A DNA stretch of 64,000 bases, taken from the NCBI RefSeq assembly GCF_963666525.1, contig NZ_OY762905.1:1842001-1906000 (forward strand), given 5' to 3'. Shown here piece by piece: positions 8,517 to 17,855 of this stretch (position 1 is its first letter; each line of letters opens with the position of its first letter). A program made the position numbers and the translations under genes. This stretch comes from an uncultured Cohaesibacter sp. (GTDB lineage Bacteria > Pseudomonadota > Alphaproteobacteria > Rhizobiales > Cohaesibacteraceae). The notes below the pieces were generated by a model that ran no database searches, was not told the DNA's origin, and saw only the letters and a list, made by a program, of their open reading frames with translations.

Positions 8517-10376
8517 ATGTGCACCATTGAGCCTATCAGCCACGCCGGACGCGACCCTGCCGAGGCAACCATCAAGCTCCAGATCAACAACAAAACATGC
8601 ATGGCCTTTCCCAACGAGACCATCCTGTCCTGTGCCCGTCGCCATGACATCTACATTCCGACCCTGTGCGAGCTTGATGACATCGACCACACCCCGGGCA
8701 CCTGCCGTGTCTGTCTGGTCGAGATCAATCATCCGGGCCACGACGGAGCCCAGATCGTAACCTCTTGCGACACGCCTGTTCGCGAAGGAATGACGGTCGA
8801 GACCCGGAGCAAGAGGGCACGCAACATGCAGCGGCTACAGGTCGAGCTGCTGATGGCCGACCATCTGCAGGACTGCGCCACCTGCATCCGCCACGGCGAT
8901 TGCGAACTGCAGGATGTGGCCCAATATGTCGGCCTCAAGGAAAACCGCTTCTTTGACCGGACACTGGCAGAAAGCCGACCGGTGGATGAGGCCGCGACCG
9001 CCATGGTCCGCGACATGCGCCGCTGCATCCGCTGCCAGCGCTGCGTCGCCATCTGCCGCTATCATCAGGGCATCGATGCCCTCGTCATCGAAGGCACAGG
9101 CAACAACCGCGTTGTCGCTCTGCGCGATGGCCATGACCCGCTGAGCAACATCTGTGTGTCCTGCGGACAATGCGTTCTGGTCTGCCCGACCGGCGCACTC
9201 GGCGAGCGGGATGAAACCGACCGGGCGCTGGATTACATTTGCGATCCGGACATCATCACCGTGGTCCAGTTCGCTCCCGCCGTGCGCGTGGCCTTCGGCG
9301 AGGAATTCGGCATGCCCGCCGGCACCAATGTCGAGGGCCATGTGATCGCCGCCTGCCGCAAGATCGGCGTCGACATTGTGCTCGACACCAATTTCGCCGC
9401 CGATGTGGTGATCATGGAGGAGGGCACCGAGCTGCTCGGACGCCTCAGAGACGGGCGCAGACCGACCTTCACCTCCTGCTGCCCGGCTTGGATCAATTTT
9501 GCCGAAACCCACTATCCCGATATCCTGCCGCTTCTATCCTCGACCAAATCACCCCAGCAGGTGCTCTCGACGATTGCCAAGACCTACCTGCCGGAGAAAC
9601 AGGATATCGCGGCAGACCGCATTCGCGTCATCTCTATCATGCCATGCATCGCCAAGAAGGATGAGGCAGCCCGACCCCAGCTGACAACGCTCGGAGAGCG
9701 GGATACGGATGTGGTGCTCACCACACGGGAGTTCGCCCGTCTGCTCAGGCGCGAGGGGATCGATCTCAAGACCATCAAGCCATCAAGCTTCGACAATCCC
9801 TACATGAGCGAATATTCCGGTGCTGCAGCCATTTTCGGCACCACCGGCGGCGTCATGGAGGCCGCCGTGCGCACCATCTATGCGGTGGTCAACGGCAAGG
9901 AACTCGACAAGATCGAGCTGACCCAGCTGCGCGGTTTCGAGGGCATCCGCGAAGCGACGGTCGATCTGGGTGGACCGATCGGTGAAGTGAAGGTAGCCAT
10001 GGTTCATGGCCTTGGCGACACGCGCAAGCTGGTCGAGATGATCCGGTCGGGAGAAGCGGACTATGACTTCATCGAGGTCATGGCCTGCCCCGGTGGCTGC
10101 GTCGATGGCGGCGGCTCGCTACGCTCCAAGAAGGCCTATCTGCCTCTTGCCAAGGCAAGGCGAGAGACAATCTACAATGTGGACCGCAAGACCAGCGTGC
10201 GCCAATCTCACAAGAATGCTCAGGTTCAGGCCCTCTATCGGGATTTCCTCGAAGCGCCCAATTCGGAGAAGGCCCATCATCTGCTGCACACCCATTATGA
10301 GGATCGCCGTCGCGAGCTCAAGCACACGGTCAAGGAGATCTGGGACAGCCTGTCGATGAGCTCCGTACTCTACTAG
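8517..10376 (+). CDS. hydA: [FeFe]-hydrogenase catalytic subunit
   Basis: A 619-residue group A [FeFe]-hydrogenase reducing protons or oxidising H2. In order: an N-terminal 2Fe-2S domain (CELDDIDHTPGTCRVC), a His-Cys 4Fe-4S site (HLQDCATCIRHGDC), two 4Fe-4S clusters (CIRCQRCVAIC and CVSCGQCVLVC), then the H-domain with all three signatures: TSCCPAW (C321, C322), MPCIAKK (C377) and EVMACPGGCVDGGG (C524, C528). The proton-relay cysteine C321 and the methionines of motifs 2 and 3 are present, so this looks catalytically competent. A small-subunit-like tail ends the protein. Association with a GltD-type partner recalls the glutamate-synthase-linked group (A2) of published classifications. The maturases HydE, HydF and HydG are not in the window. 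Confidence 0.96.
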   Translation: MCTIEPISHAGRDPAEATIKLQINNKTCMAFPNETILSCARRHDIYIPTLCELDDIDHTPGTCRVCLVEINHPGHDGAQIVTSCDTPVREGMTVETRSKRARNMQRLQVELLMADHLQDCATCIRHGDCELQDVAQYVGLKENRFFDRTLAESRPVDEAATAMVRDMRRCIRCQRCVAICRYHQGIDALVIEGTGNNRVVALRDGHDPLSNICVSCGQCVLVCPTGALGERDETDRALDYICDPDIITVVQFAPAVRVAFGEEFGMPAGTNVEGHVIAACRKIGVDIVLDTNFAADVVIMEEGTELLGRLRDGRRPTFTSCCPAWINFAETHYPDILPLLSSTKSPQQVLSTIAKTYLPEKQDIAADRIRVISIMPCIAKKDEAARPQLTTLGERDTDVVLTTREFARLLRREGIDLKTIKPSSFDNPYMSEYSGAAAIFGTTGGVMEAAVRTIYAVVNGKELDKIELTQLRGFEGIREATVDLGGPIGEVKVAMVHGLGDTRKLVEMIRSGEADYDFIEVMACPGGCVDGGGSLRSKKAYLPLAKARRETIYNVDRKTSVRQSHKNAQVQALYRDFLEAPNSEKAHHLLHTHYEDRRRELKHTVKEIWDSLSMSSVLY

Positions 10377-10395
10377 AAAACAGTTGCTGGTGTAG

Positions 10396-10433
10396 TCGAA
10401 CGCCTTCGGTTGGCAACATCCGGAGGCGTTCGA
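10396..10433. terminator. Inverted repeat between convergent hydA and REC gene
   Basis: A perfect 10-bp stem, TCGAACGCCT (10396-10405) and AGGCGTTCGA (10424-10433), with an 18-base loop between the ends of two convergent genes. There is no T tract on either side, so it may be a weak terminator or an mRNA 3'-end stabiliser. Confidence 0.55.
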
Positions 10434-10449
10434 GCATCCCACTGTCCGG

Positions 10450-11628
10450 TCAGTGCATCAGATCGTAATTGAGCGGAATCCGACAGGCAATGTCGAGGTT
10501 CGAACCGCAATGGCCGACTTTCCAGCTGCCTCCCAGATGCTGAAGCAGATGCTCGGCCACCAGCAGATTGCCAGCGCGTTCGGCCCCGAACAGGTCGGCC
10601 AGATTGATGGCAGCGGGCGCATCCAGAGCCTTGGTTTCGAAATCGGGTTTCTCGTCGGATCCGAACTCGGAAATGAGAATCTCGAGAAACTCCGCCCCCA
10701 GCTCGTAGCTGACGGCAATGTTGGAATTGGCGTCCGAGTGACGCAGCGCACCGCGCAACAAGACGAAGACCAGTTCCCTCAGCAAGCCCTCATCGCTCAG
10801 AATGATGGAATCGGCCACATGTTCGCAATAGCGGAGCTTCTTGCCGAACTGCTCCGCTTCAAACAGGCATTCACCAACCACATCCGTCAGCAGGGCGCTG
10901 ACGTCAAATGGTCTCAGATCGATCTCGCTTTCCTTGTTCAGGACGGACAGGCCGACCCCGATGAAATTGATCTCGTTTCGGAGAGAGGAAATCTGCTCGA
11001 GCGCATCGGCGATCAGGGTTTCCGCTTCCTCGCCCCGTTGTCCCCTGAGAGCCGACAGGGCAAGCGCAGCAAAGCCATGCGAACTGTCTAGCCGCCCGCT
11101 GATATGCCTGAGCCACTGGCTGATCATGTCGGCATCGAGCTGCTTCTGGCGATGCTCCAGCCGGGTCTTGGAGGCGATCTGGGCAATGGTCGGCAGCAAG
11201 CGTTCAAGTGTTCCGGAGGACAGGTCCTGCTTGGCCAGAAACAGATCGGCCCCCGATTGCATACTGATGTCCTGAAACGTGCTGTCATCAAGCGACGACA
11301 TGACAACAATGGTTCTGCCGTCCGGCCCGTCCGCTCTCAGCGACGACACGAGCGAGAGGGACGTTTCCTCCCCCATCCAGAAATCCAGAAGATAGAGGTC
11401 ATACTGCCTCTTTTTGCAAAGGGCGACGGCCTCCCTGAGGGTGGAGGCAATCTCCACCTCCAGCTGGAAGCCGTTAAGACGACCCAACAGCCATTGCACA
11501 TAACGGCGGTCGATCGGATCATCATCAAGAAGCAGGCAGGAAAGCTGAATGTCCGGCGCGGCGGCCTCTGTCGCCCGCTTGAGCTCATTTGCCATTCCAT
11601 CTGAATGGTTCATCCAGGCTGCGCACAT
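10450..11628 (-). CDS. Atypical REC domain fused to degenerate histidine-kinase-like module
   Basis: A 392-residue soluble protein. Residues about 28-150 form a receiver domain with the acidic pocket in LLLDDDPIDR and the acceptor Asp in YLLDFWMGEETS; the usual M-P after the acceptor is missing. The C-terminal half resembles a kinase core: a helical segment with RHISGRLDSSHGF where an H-box would be, then an ATPase-like fold in which the N-box is replaced by LLRGALRHS and no DxGxG is found. It is probably not an active kinase. The REC motif DFW-x-G-x-ET is shared with the protein at 17842-19113, suggesting the two are paralogues within this signalling island. The start at 11628 has GGGGGC upstream; Met-12 is an alternative. 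Confidence 0.75.
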   Translation of the reverse strand: MCAAWMNHSDGMANELKRATEAAAPDIQLSCLLLDDDPIDRRYVQWLLGRLNGFQLEVEIASTLREAVALCKKRQYDLYLLDFWMGEETSLSLVSSLRADGPDGRTIVVMSSLDDSTFQDISMQSGADLFLAKQDLSSGTLERLLPTIAQIASKTRLEHRQKQLDADMISQWLRHISGRLDSSHGFAALALSALRGQRGEEAETLIADALEQISSLRNEINFIGVGLSVLNKESEIDLRPFDVSALLTDVVGECLFEAEQFGKKLRYCEHVADSIILSDEGLLRELVFVLLRGALRHSDANSNIAVSYELGAEFLEILISEFGSDEKPDFETKALDAPAAINLADLFGAERAGNLLVAEHLLQHLGGSWKVGHCGSNLDIACRIPLNYDLMH

Positions 11629-11687
11629 CTGAAAGCCCCCACGATCAGTTGTTCTGTGTCAGAAAAGGATAGTTAAAAAAACGTAAA

Positions 11688-12428
11688 TCACAAATGAATA
11701 GTGAGGCGAGTACGGTCTCCTGCGCCAGGTTCAAGTTGAACCTGCCAGGAGAACCGCCTTGCTATCTCGGAACACTCATGAGAGGCAAGAAGACCGGACA
11801 GCGTATCGCCGTTGAACTGCTCAAGCTCGAACAGATCCAGTTTTGTCGTAAGTTCAAACTGACAGGGCGAAAATTCAACCATCAGCGTCCGGCGATCACT
11901 CTGTTCTTTACTGATCGAAACGATGAGGTCGACCTGAGCGGTCCCCTTGAAGGCAAATGGCTTGAGAGAAAAAAATCTCTTAAAAAATTGCGCCAGCAGC
12001 GGCTCATCGGCCATCACAACCACAGGCTCGGCGCTGTCGAACCGACCAATCCTGCATTGGAGTGATTCTATTTGTCGCCGCAGCAAGGCTCCAAGATCGA
12101 CGGACTGGATGGACATCGGCTTGCAGATGGCATCGGAATAGCACCGCACGGCATCGACAGCGTCCCCGAGATTTCGGGCGCGACTGCGGACCAGATCCAG
12201 CATGGTCATGGCGTCGTCATCTAGCCGATCGGCCTGCTCCGTTGCCAGAATATCCAGCAGTTGAGCGATTTGCCGGATCGGTGCCTTGATATCGTGCGCC
12301 ACCCTGCGGCTGATCTCATAGGCGGATTTGCGGTGCAGCTCCCCTGCCCCCAGATCTCCAGCCTCGGGGCACCCCCCCCCGTTGCTCTCTGCATCGGGCG
12401 CCAGATCGCCCTCATTGTTTTCGCTCAT
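11688..12428 (-). CDS. Histidine kinase-like protein with intact H-box and degenerate ATPase domain
   Basis: A 246-residue soluble protein with no sensor region. The dimerisation/phosphoacceptor helix is clear (RRVAHDIKAPIRQIAQLLDI, around residue 45), but the following domain lacks a recognisable N-box (FFKRFFSLKPFAF where Asn would be expected) and G-boxes. It may act as a phosphotransfer protein fed by another kinase, such as the large CheB-CheR kinase encoded divergently next to it. It ends 60 bases before the REC-pseudokinase gene on the same strand, so the two are likely an operon. The N-terminal 35 residues are acidic and low in structure. Function is inferred only from motifs. Confidence 0.7.
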   Translation of the reverse strand: MSENNEGDLAPDAESNGGGCPEAGDLGAGELHRKSAYEISRRVAHDIKAPIRQIAQLLDILATEQADRLDDDAMTMLDLVRSRARNLGDAVDAVRCYSDAICKPMSIQSVDLGALLRRQIESLQCRIGRFDSAEPVVVMADEPLLAQFFKRFFSLKPFAFKGTAQVDLIVSISKEQSDRRTLMVEFSPCQFELTTKLDLFELEQFNGDTLSGLLASHECSEIARRFSWQVQLEPGAGDRTRLTIHL

Positions 12429-12728
12429 GTCTCCCCCTCATCCCCAAGGCAGGATGGAGGGCAAAACCCGTCTTCGTCAAGATCGAACCGCAGTCAGCGG
12501 AACACCTGACGCGACGCTACGGCATCTTGTCAACATTGCAGCTTCGCCCAACGCAAAGACCGTTTCCCTGGAATGAATAAAATGTTAATCTCTACCCTAA
12601 GTTTCGGATAATAATATATAAAACTAAACAATTAGAACTCGTCCAGAACAATTCGACGCAGTTCCATTCATTGTCCGGGCACGACAGAACGGTTCCAACC
12701 GCTTTCATTCCTTGGGGGAGGATTGACC
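12429..12728. other. Divergent promoter region of the signalling island
   Basis: Three hundred bases between the histidine-kinase-like gene on the minus strand and the CheB-CheR kinase on the plus strand. The right half is AT-rich (ATAATATATAAAACTAAAC around 12608-12626). No clear -35/-10 pair or operator was identified. Confidence 0.45.
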
Positions 12729-15700
12729 ATGAGTAAGGATGCTGAACGCTCAGGCGCCTCTCCAACGGGAGCAGCAAAACCGTCCAGGTCCCGGCGGGTG
12801 GCAAAGCGCACCGGCAAGCCTTCCGCCAAGGCGTCGCAACCAAAGGGGCGAAAGCCTGACAGATCAACGGCCACAGCAGCACAAAAGATCGCAGAGACAT
12901 CTGTCCGCATAGTAGCCATTGGCGCATCAGCAGGTGGCCTTGAGCCCATCGAGCAACTGTTTGAAGCAATGCCGACGCCCCCCGGTCTGGCCTTCGTCAT
13001 CGTCCAGCATCTTTCCCCCAACTTCCAGTCGATGATGGACCAGCTGATCGCGCGCCATACAAAAATGCGCATCGTCCATGCCGAAGACCAGATGTTCATC
13101 GAACCCAATGTCATCTATCTCAACCCGCCCCGCACGGAGCTGTCGATAAAGGATGGACGGCTGAAGGCGACCGCCTATCCGGACAACGACATGTTGAGCC
13201 TGCCGATTGATGCCTTTTTCTCTTCGCTGGCCCATGAGGAGGGCGAACAGGCCATCGGGATCGTTCTGTCCGGCACCGGCTCGGACGGCACCCGTGGCAG
13301 CCTGCAGATCATCCAGCATGGTGGCGTCGTCATTGCACAGGACCCGGCAACCGCCAAATTCGATTCCATGCCGCGCAAGGTCATTGAAACGATCGCCTCT
13401 GCCTTCTCGGCAAAGGTGTCCGATATGCCGGACATTCTCAAGGCGATCATCACCGGCACCAGCATGCCGCTGCAGGAAAAGGATATCGTCGAGGAGAGCG
13501 ACCCCGAAGCCCGTATTCTGACCATTCTGCAAAAGGCATACGGCACCGATTTTACCCAATACAAACAGGCCACCATCCACCGCCGGATCCAGCGACGAGC
13601 CCTGCTCAAACGCCTCTCAAGCCTTGACGACTATTGCGATGCTCTTCGCCTCGACAAGGAAGAGATGGATACGCTCTATTGCGATCTGCTAATCGGCGTG
13701 ACCGAATTCTTCCGCGACAAGGGCGCGTTCGAGAGTCTCAAGACCCGGGTGCTGCCCGACCTCGTCGGAATGATGGCCCCGGACCGGCAACTCAGGCTCT
13801 GGGTGCCCGGTTGCGCCACGGGTGAGGAACCCTATTCGATCGCAATCCTCATTTGTGAGCTGGCAAAGGAAATGGGCATTGCCCCCAATCTGAAGATATT
13901 TGCAACGGACATCCATTTCCGCTCACTGGAGTTCGCAGCCAACGGGAGCTATAGCGCCGAAAGCGTCAGCCAGATTCCGGAAACGAGTCTGGCCACCTAT
14001 TTCGAGATCTCGGACGGTCGCTACAAGGTCAGAAAGAGTCTCAGAAGGCACGTCGTCTTTTCAACGCAAAACCTGCTCAAGGACCCTCCCTTCACCAAGA
14101 TCGACATCATCTCCTGTCGCAATCTTCTGATCTATTTCAACGATCAGGCGCAGCGCAAGGTCCTCTCGCTGTTCCATTTCTCCCTGCGAAAGAACGGCTA
14201 TCTGTTTCTCGGGTCAAGCGAGACGGTAGGCAATCTTGACATGGAATTCAGTACTCTGGACAAGCGCTGGCGGATCTTCCAGAAGAAGCGCAACACGCGC
14301 CTGCATGAGCAGTCCTTTCTGCTGCCGACCGCTACCAGCGTCCAGGACGATGCCGCAGACGGGCTGTCCCTCAGGGACACTCGATCCCATAGCCTTGAAG
14401 CAACGCGGAAGGAACGCCTCGCCCGGCAGGCGCTTTATGGCGCCTACGACCGGCTTCTGGAACGCTATGCGCCAACGGGCTTCCTGATCAGCGAACAGGG
14501 CGAACTTGTCCATGTATTCGGACATGCCGAGAAATTCCTTCATGTTCGCAAGGGCCTGTTCAGCAACCGCCTTTCTGACATGGTTGTCAAGGACCTGAGG
14601 CTGGTGATCAACGCAGGGATTGAACGCGCCCTGTCCATCGGCCATGAGGTGGAGTTCGAACGGGCCGTACAGATTGAAGGCCTCAGTGGCCACAAGATCC
14701 GCCTGACCGTCCGTATTTCCAAGATCATGGATATCGCAATCCGTAGCACCTTCCTGCTCATCATCCTCGAAGAACGAGAAGAGAGATTTCCGGATCAGGA
14801 AATCATGTCCTACATCTCGCCAGCCCCCGAAGCCGACATGGTCTATGCCCAGCGGATCCGTGAGCTGGAAAACGAGTTGAAATCCACCGAGGAAAGCCTC
14901 CAGACAACCATCGAGGAGCTGGAAACCAGCAACGAGGAACTCCAGGCCACCAACGAGGAACTGACCGCCTCCAACGAAGAGCTTCAGAGCACCAACGAGG
15001 AACTCCATTCGGTCAACGAGGAGCTCTATACCGTCAGCGCCGAGCATCAACGCAAGATCGTTGAATTGACCGAGCTGACCGACGACATGGAAAACCTGCT
15101 GCTCAGCACCGAAATCGGCACGATCTTCGTCGACAAGGCGGCACGGATCAGGCGCTTCACTCCAGCCTCGACCAAAGCCTTCAATCTGGTCCCCCATGAT
15201 ATTGGTCGCCCGATCAGCCACGTCACCTGCCGCTTCAATGGCGAAGGCTTTTACGATGACATTCTGGACACGATCAAGAACGGCAGACAGCGCAGTCTCG
15301 AAGTGGAGTGCGACGGCGTAGCCCATCTCATCACCGTGCTCCCCTACAGGACAGAGCAGGAGCAGGTCAGTGGTGCGGTGATCACCATTTTCGAGATCAA
15401 CGACCTCAAACGAGCAAAGGAGCAAGCAAACAAGGAGCGGGAATTCTACAAGGCGGTCGTTGATTTGCAGAGCGACCTGGTCTGCCGTTTCAAGCCCGAC
15501 TATGCCATCACCTTCGCCAACACCGCTTTCATGTCCTTCTTCAACATCGAGCCGGGAACGATCACCCGGACCTTCTTTCATGACCTGTTCGTTGGCTCCC
15601 AGAGGGAAGACCTTTTGCAGGCCATCAGGGAACTTGAGAAGCAAGGCAAGACCGAATGGAACTGTGAGCTGCCCGGCAGCACCAACAGGTGGCTTTTGTG

Positions 15701-17387
15701 CCAGTTCAGTCTGGTCAGAGACGAAGCGGACCATACGGTCGAAATACAGACCGTCATTCACAACGTGACCGAGAGCGTTGAACGCGAAAAGATGATGGTC
15801 GACTTCAACCACATCGCCGCTGACAGCAGCCTTGATCTCGATGACAAGATCAGGCTCATCCTGAAGCGCGTGTCCGAGGTCTCCCATCTTCCTGCTGCCC
15901 TAAAGTTGAGCTTTTCGAACCAGCAGTTCATCGTCAAGCAGATGATCGGACTTGACGACACCGACATTGCCCTGCGTCAGGCCTTCGGCACGCCTTGCAC
16001 CGAATGCGGCAATCTGCTCGGCGAGGGTGCGGTGATGTCCTGTAGCGGAAACCTGATGGACTGTGTCAAGGACAACGCGCAGATCCTCAGGACCTATGGC
16101 TATGTATCGATCATCGGCTCACCGATCATCAGCAACAATGCCACCATCGGAGCGATCATGTTTGCCTCCAGATATCCGGTCAGCAAGTTTCATCTGGAAA
16201 CCTACCAGCCCATCATCGACAGGATTTCCGACTGGATCGGCTATGAACTGTTTCGCAGGGATCAGCAGGAAAAGCTCGAGCTGCTCAACAATCTGTTCAT
16301 GGAGGAGGAAGAACGCTTCCGCAAGCTCTACATGGAGACCCCGGTCATCATGCACTCCCTCGACAAGGACGGCACCATCGTTGAGGCCAATCAGAAGTGG
16401 CTGACCTCGCTTGGCTACGAGCGCGAGGAAGTCATCGGCCATCACTGGGAAGAATTCATGACCGAAGCGTCAACCCGCTACGCCTATGAGGTCGTCATCC
16501 CCGAGGCGACCAGAAACAAGCAGGCTGACAACATCCTGTTCCAGATGCGCAAGAAGAACGGTGATGTCATAGATGTCGAAATGTCCACCGTCATTGTTGC
16601 CGACAACAAGGGCATCGAGCAGACGCGCACCGTTCTGGTCGATGTATCCGGCAGGATAAGGGCGGAAAAGGAGCTGGAGGCCCACAATCAGGAACTGAAG
16701 ATCATCAACGACAATCTCAACCAGTTCACCCATATCATCAGCCATGATCTGGCCGGCCCCTTGCGGGCCATTCAGCACACGGCGACATGGATCGAGGAAG
16801 ATCTGGAGGCCAGCGCCAAGGACGAGATTCAGGAGCATATCGATCGGCTGAAATTCCAGATATCGCATCTTGGCAGCCTGATATCGGATCTCTCCGACTA
16901 TTCCAAGGCCGGATCCAATCTGCAGGAGGCCGAAGAGCTCGATCTGGCAACCAGCCTCAGGAACATGTTCGCAATCATCGACAAAAACCGGGATATCTCG
17001 ATGGAGGTGGATCTGCTGGTCGACACCATCCATACCTTCCGGGCGCCCCTGATGCTGGTGTTCCGCAATCTGGTCGAAAACGCGATCAAATACCACGACA
17101 AGGATCATGGCACCGTCCGGATCACTCAGGAGGATCTCGGAAAGACATGGCGCTTTGCGGTGATCGACGACGGCCCCGGAATTGACCCGCGACATCACAG
17201 CAAGATCCTGCTGCCGTTCAGAAAGCTGGAACGCAAGGACAAGATCCCCGGCAACGGCATGGGGCTGGCGCTGGTCAAGAAGGCAATCGAATCCCTCGGC
17301 GGCACCTTCACCATCATCTCTGACCCGGCAAGGCAGCCCGGCACCACCTTCCGCTTCACCTGGCCAAAGAAATCGGCGGTTAGCTGA
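12729..17387 (+). CDS. CheB-CheR-PAS-GAF-PAS sensor histidine kinase
   Basis: A giant 1552-residue soluble signalling protein. Order: a basic Ser/Lys-rich tail (1-55); CheB methylesterase (about 58-235) with Ser in GASAGGLE, His in QHLSPNFQS and Asp in LSGTGSDGTRG; CheR methyltransferase (about 255-510) with TEFFRDKGAF, VPGCATGEEPYSIA and CRNLLIYF; a linker; a coiled coil (708-773) built from repeating NEELQ-type heptads; PAS (about 785-890) and PAS (about 900-1010); GAF (about 1020-1175); PAS (about 1195-1310); HisKA with H in ISHDLAGPLRAI near 1339; and HATPase with NLVENAIKYHD, IDDGPGID and GNGMGLALV. The kinase core looks active. The ATG at 12729 follows GGGGGAGG; a TTG six bases upstream is less likely. 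It is probably the driver kinase of this island, with the nearby REC proteins as partners. Confidence 0.9.
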   Translation: MSKDAERSGASPTGAAKPSRSRRVAKRTGKPSAKASQPKGRKPDRSTATAAQKIAETSVRIVAIGASAGGLEPIEQLFEAMPTPPGLAFVIVQHLSPNFQSMMDQLIARHTKMRIVHAEDQMFIEPNVIYLNPPRTELSIKDGRLKATAYPDNDMLSLPIDAFFSSLAHEEGEQAIGIVLSGTGSDGTRGSLQIIQHGGVVIAQDPATAKFDSMPRKVIETIASAFSAKVSDMPDILKAIITGTSMPLQEKDIVEESDPEARILTILQKAYGTDFTQYKQATIHRRIQRRALLKRLSSLDDYCDALRLDKEEMDTLYCDLLIGVTEFFRDKGAFESLKTRVLPDLVGMMAPDRQLRLWVPGCATGEEPYSIAILICELAKEMGIAPNLKIFATDIHFRSLEFAANGSYSAESVSQIPETSLATYFEISDGRYKVRKSLRRHVVFSTQNLLKDPPFTKIDIISCRNLLIYFNDQAQRKVLSLFHFSLRKNGYLFLGSSETVGNLDMEFSTLDKRWRIFQKKRNTRLHEQSFLLPTATSVQDDAADGLSLRDTRSHSLEATRKERLARQALYGAYDRLLERYAPTGFLISEQGELVHVFGHAEKFLHVRKGLFSNRLSDMVVKDLRLVINAGIERALSIGHEVEFERAVQIEGLSGHKIRLTVRISKIMDIAIRSTFLLIILEEREERFPDQEIMSYISPAPEADMVYAQRIRELENELKSTEESLQTTIEELETSNEELQATNEELTASNEELQSTNEELHSVNEELYTVSAEHQRKIVELTELTDDMENLLLSTEIGTIFVDKAARIRRFTPASTKAFNLVPHDIGRPISHVTCRFNGEGFYDDILDTIKNGRQRSLEVECDGVAHLITVLPYRTEQEQVSGAVITIFEINDLKRAKEQANKEREFYKAVVDLQSDLVCRFKPDYAITFANTAFMSFFNIEPGTITRTFFHDLFVGSQREDLLQAIRELEKQGKTEWNCELPGSTNRWLLCQFSLVRDEADHTVEIQTVIHNVTESVEREKMMVDFNHIAADSSLDLDDKIRLILKRVSEVSHLPAALKLSFSNQQFIVKQMIGLDDTDIALRQAFGTPCTECGNLLGEGAVMSCSGNLMDCVKDNAQILRTYGYVSIIGSPIISNNATIGAIMFASRYPVSKFHLETYQPIIDRISDWIGYELFRRDQQEKLELLNNLFMEEEERFRKLYMETPVIMHSLDKDGTIVEANQKWLTSLGYEREEVIGHHWEEFMTEASTRYAYEVVIPEATRNKQADNILFQMRKKNGDVIDVEMSTVIVADNKGIEQTRTVLVDVSGRIRAEKELEAHNQELKIINDNLNQFTHIISHDLAGPLRAIQHTATWIEEDLEASAKDEIQEHIDRLKFQISHLGSLISDLSDYSKAGSNLQEAEELDLATSLRNMFAIIDKNRDISMEVDLLVDTIHTFRAPLMLVFRNLVENAIKYHDKDHGTVRITQEDLGKTWRFAVIDDGPGIDPRHHSKILLPFRKLERKDKIPGNGMGLALVKKAIESLGGTFTIISDPARQPGTTFRFTWPKKSAVS

Positions 17388-17429
17388 CCCCGCCAGCAAA
17401 GGCACACACCATCCTTGCTGACAACCCGC

Positions 17430-17855
17430 CTAGCCGGGCAGCCGGATGATTTCGCAGAAATCAAACAGCAGGTTCATGGAGCGCATCATCCTGGGAGGAT
17501 CCATTTCCTTGACGATATAGCCAGAGGCGAAATGCTGATAGGCAAGGGTCACGTCCTCGGGAAGATCGGAACTGGAGATGACAAAGATGATGCTGTCGCA
17601 GAGGTCCTTGTCAGAGCGGATTTCGTCGAGAAATTCATAACCGGACATGCCCGGCATGTTGAGATCGGACAAGATCACATAAGGCCGGGGCACCTCTCCC
17701 CTGCGCAACATCTCCAGCGCCTCCATGCCATCGCGCGCCACCTGAACCCGGATCGCACCTCCATGCTTGGACAGCGCCCGCTTGACCAGAAACACGTCGG
17801 CCTGATCATCTTCCACCAGCAGCAGCGTGGTTTCGCTCTCTTCATTGGCTTTCAA
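17430..17855 (-). CDS. Rcp1-like single-domain response regulator
   Basis: A 141-residue receiver domain without an output domain. The acidic pair is in LLVEDDQADVFLVKRAL, the acceptor Asp in ILSDLNMPGMSGYEF, the Ser in FVISSSDLPED and the Lys in YIVKEMDPP. The QADVFLVKRAL segment and the length fit the Rcp1 family, whose members usually serve phytochrome-like or multi-PAS kinases. Its start overlaps the end of the REC-kinase gene by 14 bases, so both are translated together. It would be a natural phosphate acceptor for that kinase or for the CheB-CheR kinase whose gene converges with it. Confidence 0.88.
   Translation of the reverse strand: MKANEESETTLLLVEDDQADVFLVKRALSKHGGAIRVQVARDGMEALEMLRRGEVPRPYVILSDLNMPGMSGYEFLDEIRSDKDLCDSIIFVISSSDLPEDVTLAYQHFASGYIVKEMDPPRMMRSMNLLFDFCEIIRLPG

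Noticed and set aside
14214-15887. 557-codon open frame on the minus strand
   Set aside because: It is fully antisense to the CheB-CheR kinase, whose domains are unmistakable. High-GC antisense frames are often open by chance.
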